This document shows positions 62,971 to 64,000 of a stretch of DNA of 64,000 nt, in pieces; the stretch's first letter is position 1, and each line of letters starts with the position of its first letter. The notes under the pieces are model-generated. The model ran no database searches. It saw only the letters and a list, made by a program, of their open reading frames with translations, and had not been told where the DNA came from. The DNA is from JADKIH01 sp964595205. Lineage in GTDB: Bacteria > Bacteroidota > Bacteroidia > AKYH767-A > 2013-40CM-41-45. Position numbers and translations under genes: made by a program. The stretch is from NCBI GenBank assembly GCA_964595205.1, contig CAZQOQ010000023.1, positions 1-64,000 on the forward strand. The letters run 5' to 3'.

Positions 62971-62992
62971 TTAATTGAAACAGGTTAGGGCG

Positions 62993-63721
62993 ATGAGAAT
63001 CATAACTGATACAACTGTTTGGTATAATAGAATGGACGATCCACGTTGGCAAGGACTGTACACTGCTACGCATATAAATTTTGAAGAGCTTGCATTCTCA
63101 CACAGCATGCACAAAAATTTTGAAAGATGGAAACTTGCTATTACCAATTTACGAGATCTTCCAGTCCATTATCTTTATTCGGAGCCGCAACATTTTTTAC
63201 TGTATGGGGATGAGAGAGCACATGAGAATGGGAAACTAATTTTGCAACCGGTTTTTCGATTCTTTGACAATGCAATAAAATATGCAAAAGCGGAAGATTT
63301 CCGAGCTGAAGTTGAACGACTTATTGAGGGTGAAAATGCTAAGTTCAAACAAATGCGCGACCATATGCATCAGGTTATCCGGGATAGTCAGAAGAGCGGA
63401 AGAGAAGGATTCGGAAAAAAGATTTCGATTGAGGAGGCAAGAATATATTTTAGAAAAGTCTTTTGTGCAGCATTGATATCCGATCAGATAATGGAGATAG
63501 ATTATATGGATGTTGAATGGTCCGAATTTGAGTTACTTGAAAAAACCGGCACGCAATATTTTAACGAGTTACAAACTGGTAAAAGGGGTTGGAATGAAAA
63601 TGATTATCTTGATTTAATTTTAATTAACCTTATGTGCGTCTCCCCACGAGATAAATATTTTGTAATTGAAAAAAAGTGGAAGGAATTAATTCGTGATGCA
63701 GGGATGGGACACTACATTTAA
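62993..63721 (+). CDS. Putative PIN-like domain protein
   Basis: A 242-residue protein that begins MRIITDTTVWYN, close to the first strand and Asp of PIN domains (usually MRIIIDTNVW). Near the end, ENDYLDLILINLM and the final Lys-rich stretch resemble the last acidic residue and helix of a PIN fold. The middle is a long helical insert. PIN proteins are Mg-dependent RNases, often toxins. The antitoxin, if any, is not obvious. Start at ATG 62993; TTG 62975 is an alternative. Confidence 0.5.
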   Translation: MRIITDTTVWYNRMDDPRWQGLYTATHINFEELAFSHSMHKNFERWKLAITNLRDLPVHYLYSEPQHFLLYGDERAHENGKLILQPVFRFFDNAIKYAKAEDFRAEVERLIEGENAKFKQMRDHMHQVIRDSQKSGREGFGKKISIEEARIYFRKVFCAALISDQIMEIDYMDVEWSEFELLEKTGTQYFNELQTGKRGWNENDYLDLILINLMCVSPRDKYFVIEKKWKELIRDAGMGHYI

Positions 63722-63746
63722 TTTAATTCGTCATGCGCTTTGCGCT

Positions 63747-63998
63747 TCATTGATTTTCATTTATTCCAAATACAATCTCATTTAACAATAAAGAAATTTC
63801 ATCCACAGTTTTTCCAAGTGTCCCGGCAATAATAACCGAAATCTGCTCTGCTTTTCCGTTTCCATTCGAGGAAAGTATACCAAGTATACGTTTCTTCAAA
63901 TCACTATTCCTTCTTAAGATTTTTCCCATCTCTCTTCCTAAAACTCTGGCAGAAATTATATCAAGAGACATTTCATCGCCGAATAAATCATTGTGTTC
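63747..63998 (-). CDS. C-terminal part of an unknown protein (partial)
   Basis: The minus-strand frame stops at 63747 and stays open through the window edge; the ATG at 63971 is probably internal because protein-like sequence (EHNDLFGDEMSLDI) continues upstream of it. About 84 residues are visible, with LGREMGKILRRNSDLKKRILGIL and a helical end. No family was recognised. It converges with the PIN-like gene. Confidence 0.5.
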   Translation of the reverse strand, partial: EHNDLFGDEMSLDIISARVLGREMGKILRRNSDLKKRILGILSSNGNGKAEQISVIIAGTLGKTVDEISLLLNEIVFGINENQ

Positions 63999-64000
63999 AG

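Overview
The window looks like a Bacteroidota chromosome, probably Sphingobacteriia or Chitinophagia-like; the exact genus cannot be told. The reasons are the Bacteroidota-type promoter elements (TTTG about 20 nt upstream of TAnnTTTG), a TonB-dependent receptor with a carboxypeptidase-like N-terminal domain, PorV/type IX secretion-type proteins, a DUF6799 protein, and weak or absent Shine-Dalgarno sites.

Region 1 (1-28562) is ordinary chromosome with moderate GC. It holds an exported thioredoxin-like protein, smc, a three-gene outer-membrane operon (TonB receptor, a 1411-residue exported protein with a C-terminal sorting-type domain, and a PorV/PorQ-like barrel), greA-HIT convergent with ruvC, a flippase-like/GT2 pair, dnaE, trxA and a DUF58 protein. 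A cobalamin riboswitch follows, controlling a BtuB-like receptor and a DUF5074/YncE-like lipoprotein. Two unusual inverted heptanucleotide repeat elements flank the DUF58 gene.

Region 2 (28563-60096) is a visibly more AT-rich genomic island of about 31.5 kb inserted at the 3' end of tRNA-Asp(GTC). The last 18 bp of the tRNA region recur at 60079-60096 with one mismatch, a large tyrosine recombinase sits just inside the left end, and an 11-bp motif (TCGTATAGGGT) occurs as a pair at each end, the outermost left copy being partial. No conjugation genes were seen. The cargo is mainly anti-phage-like: a lone DNA methyltransferase; a long operon (31720-42780) with an XRE regulator and type I restriction genes M, S and R, in which five full-size genes and an HsdS-tail relic lie between S and R; a DUF2779 (Cas4-like plus exonuclease) protein; an HNH/NUMOD4 protein; a packed four-gene operon led by a catalytic-domain-only tyrosine recombinase; a replication/regulation-like section (OB-fold protein, double-HTH protein, excisionase-like protein, palindromic operators); a five-gene operon (52451-55843) of two tandem membrane-anchored paralogues, a HEPN-like protein, a polytopic membrane protein and a methyltransferase-like protein; and a final pair of HEPN-like paralogues (58601-60011).

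Region 3 (60097-64000) starts a second island stacked in tandem: another tyrosine recombinase sits directly after attR, followed by small hypothetical genes, an HTH protein and a PIN-like protein, running off the window end.

The strongest candidates for undescribed biology are the 52.4-55.8 kb five-gene cassette, the 58.6-60.0 kb RNxLH pair, the genes embedded in the type I operon, and the heptad repeats. All functional statements come from reading motifs in translated sequence; no database search was possible.
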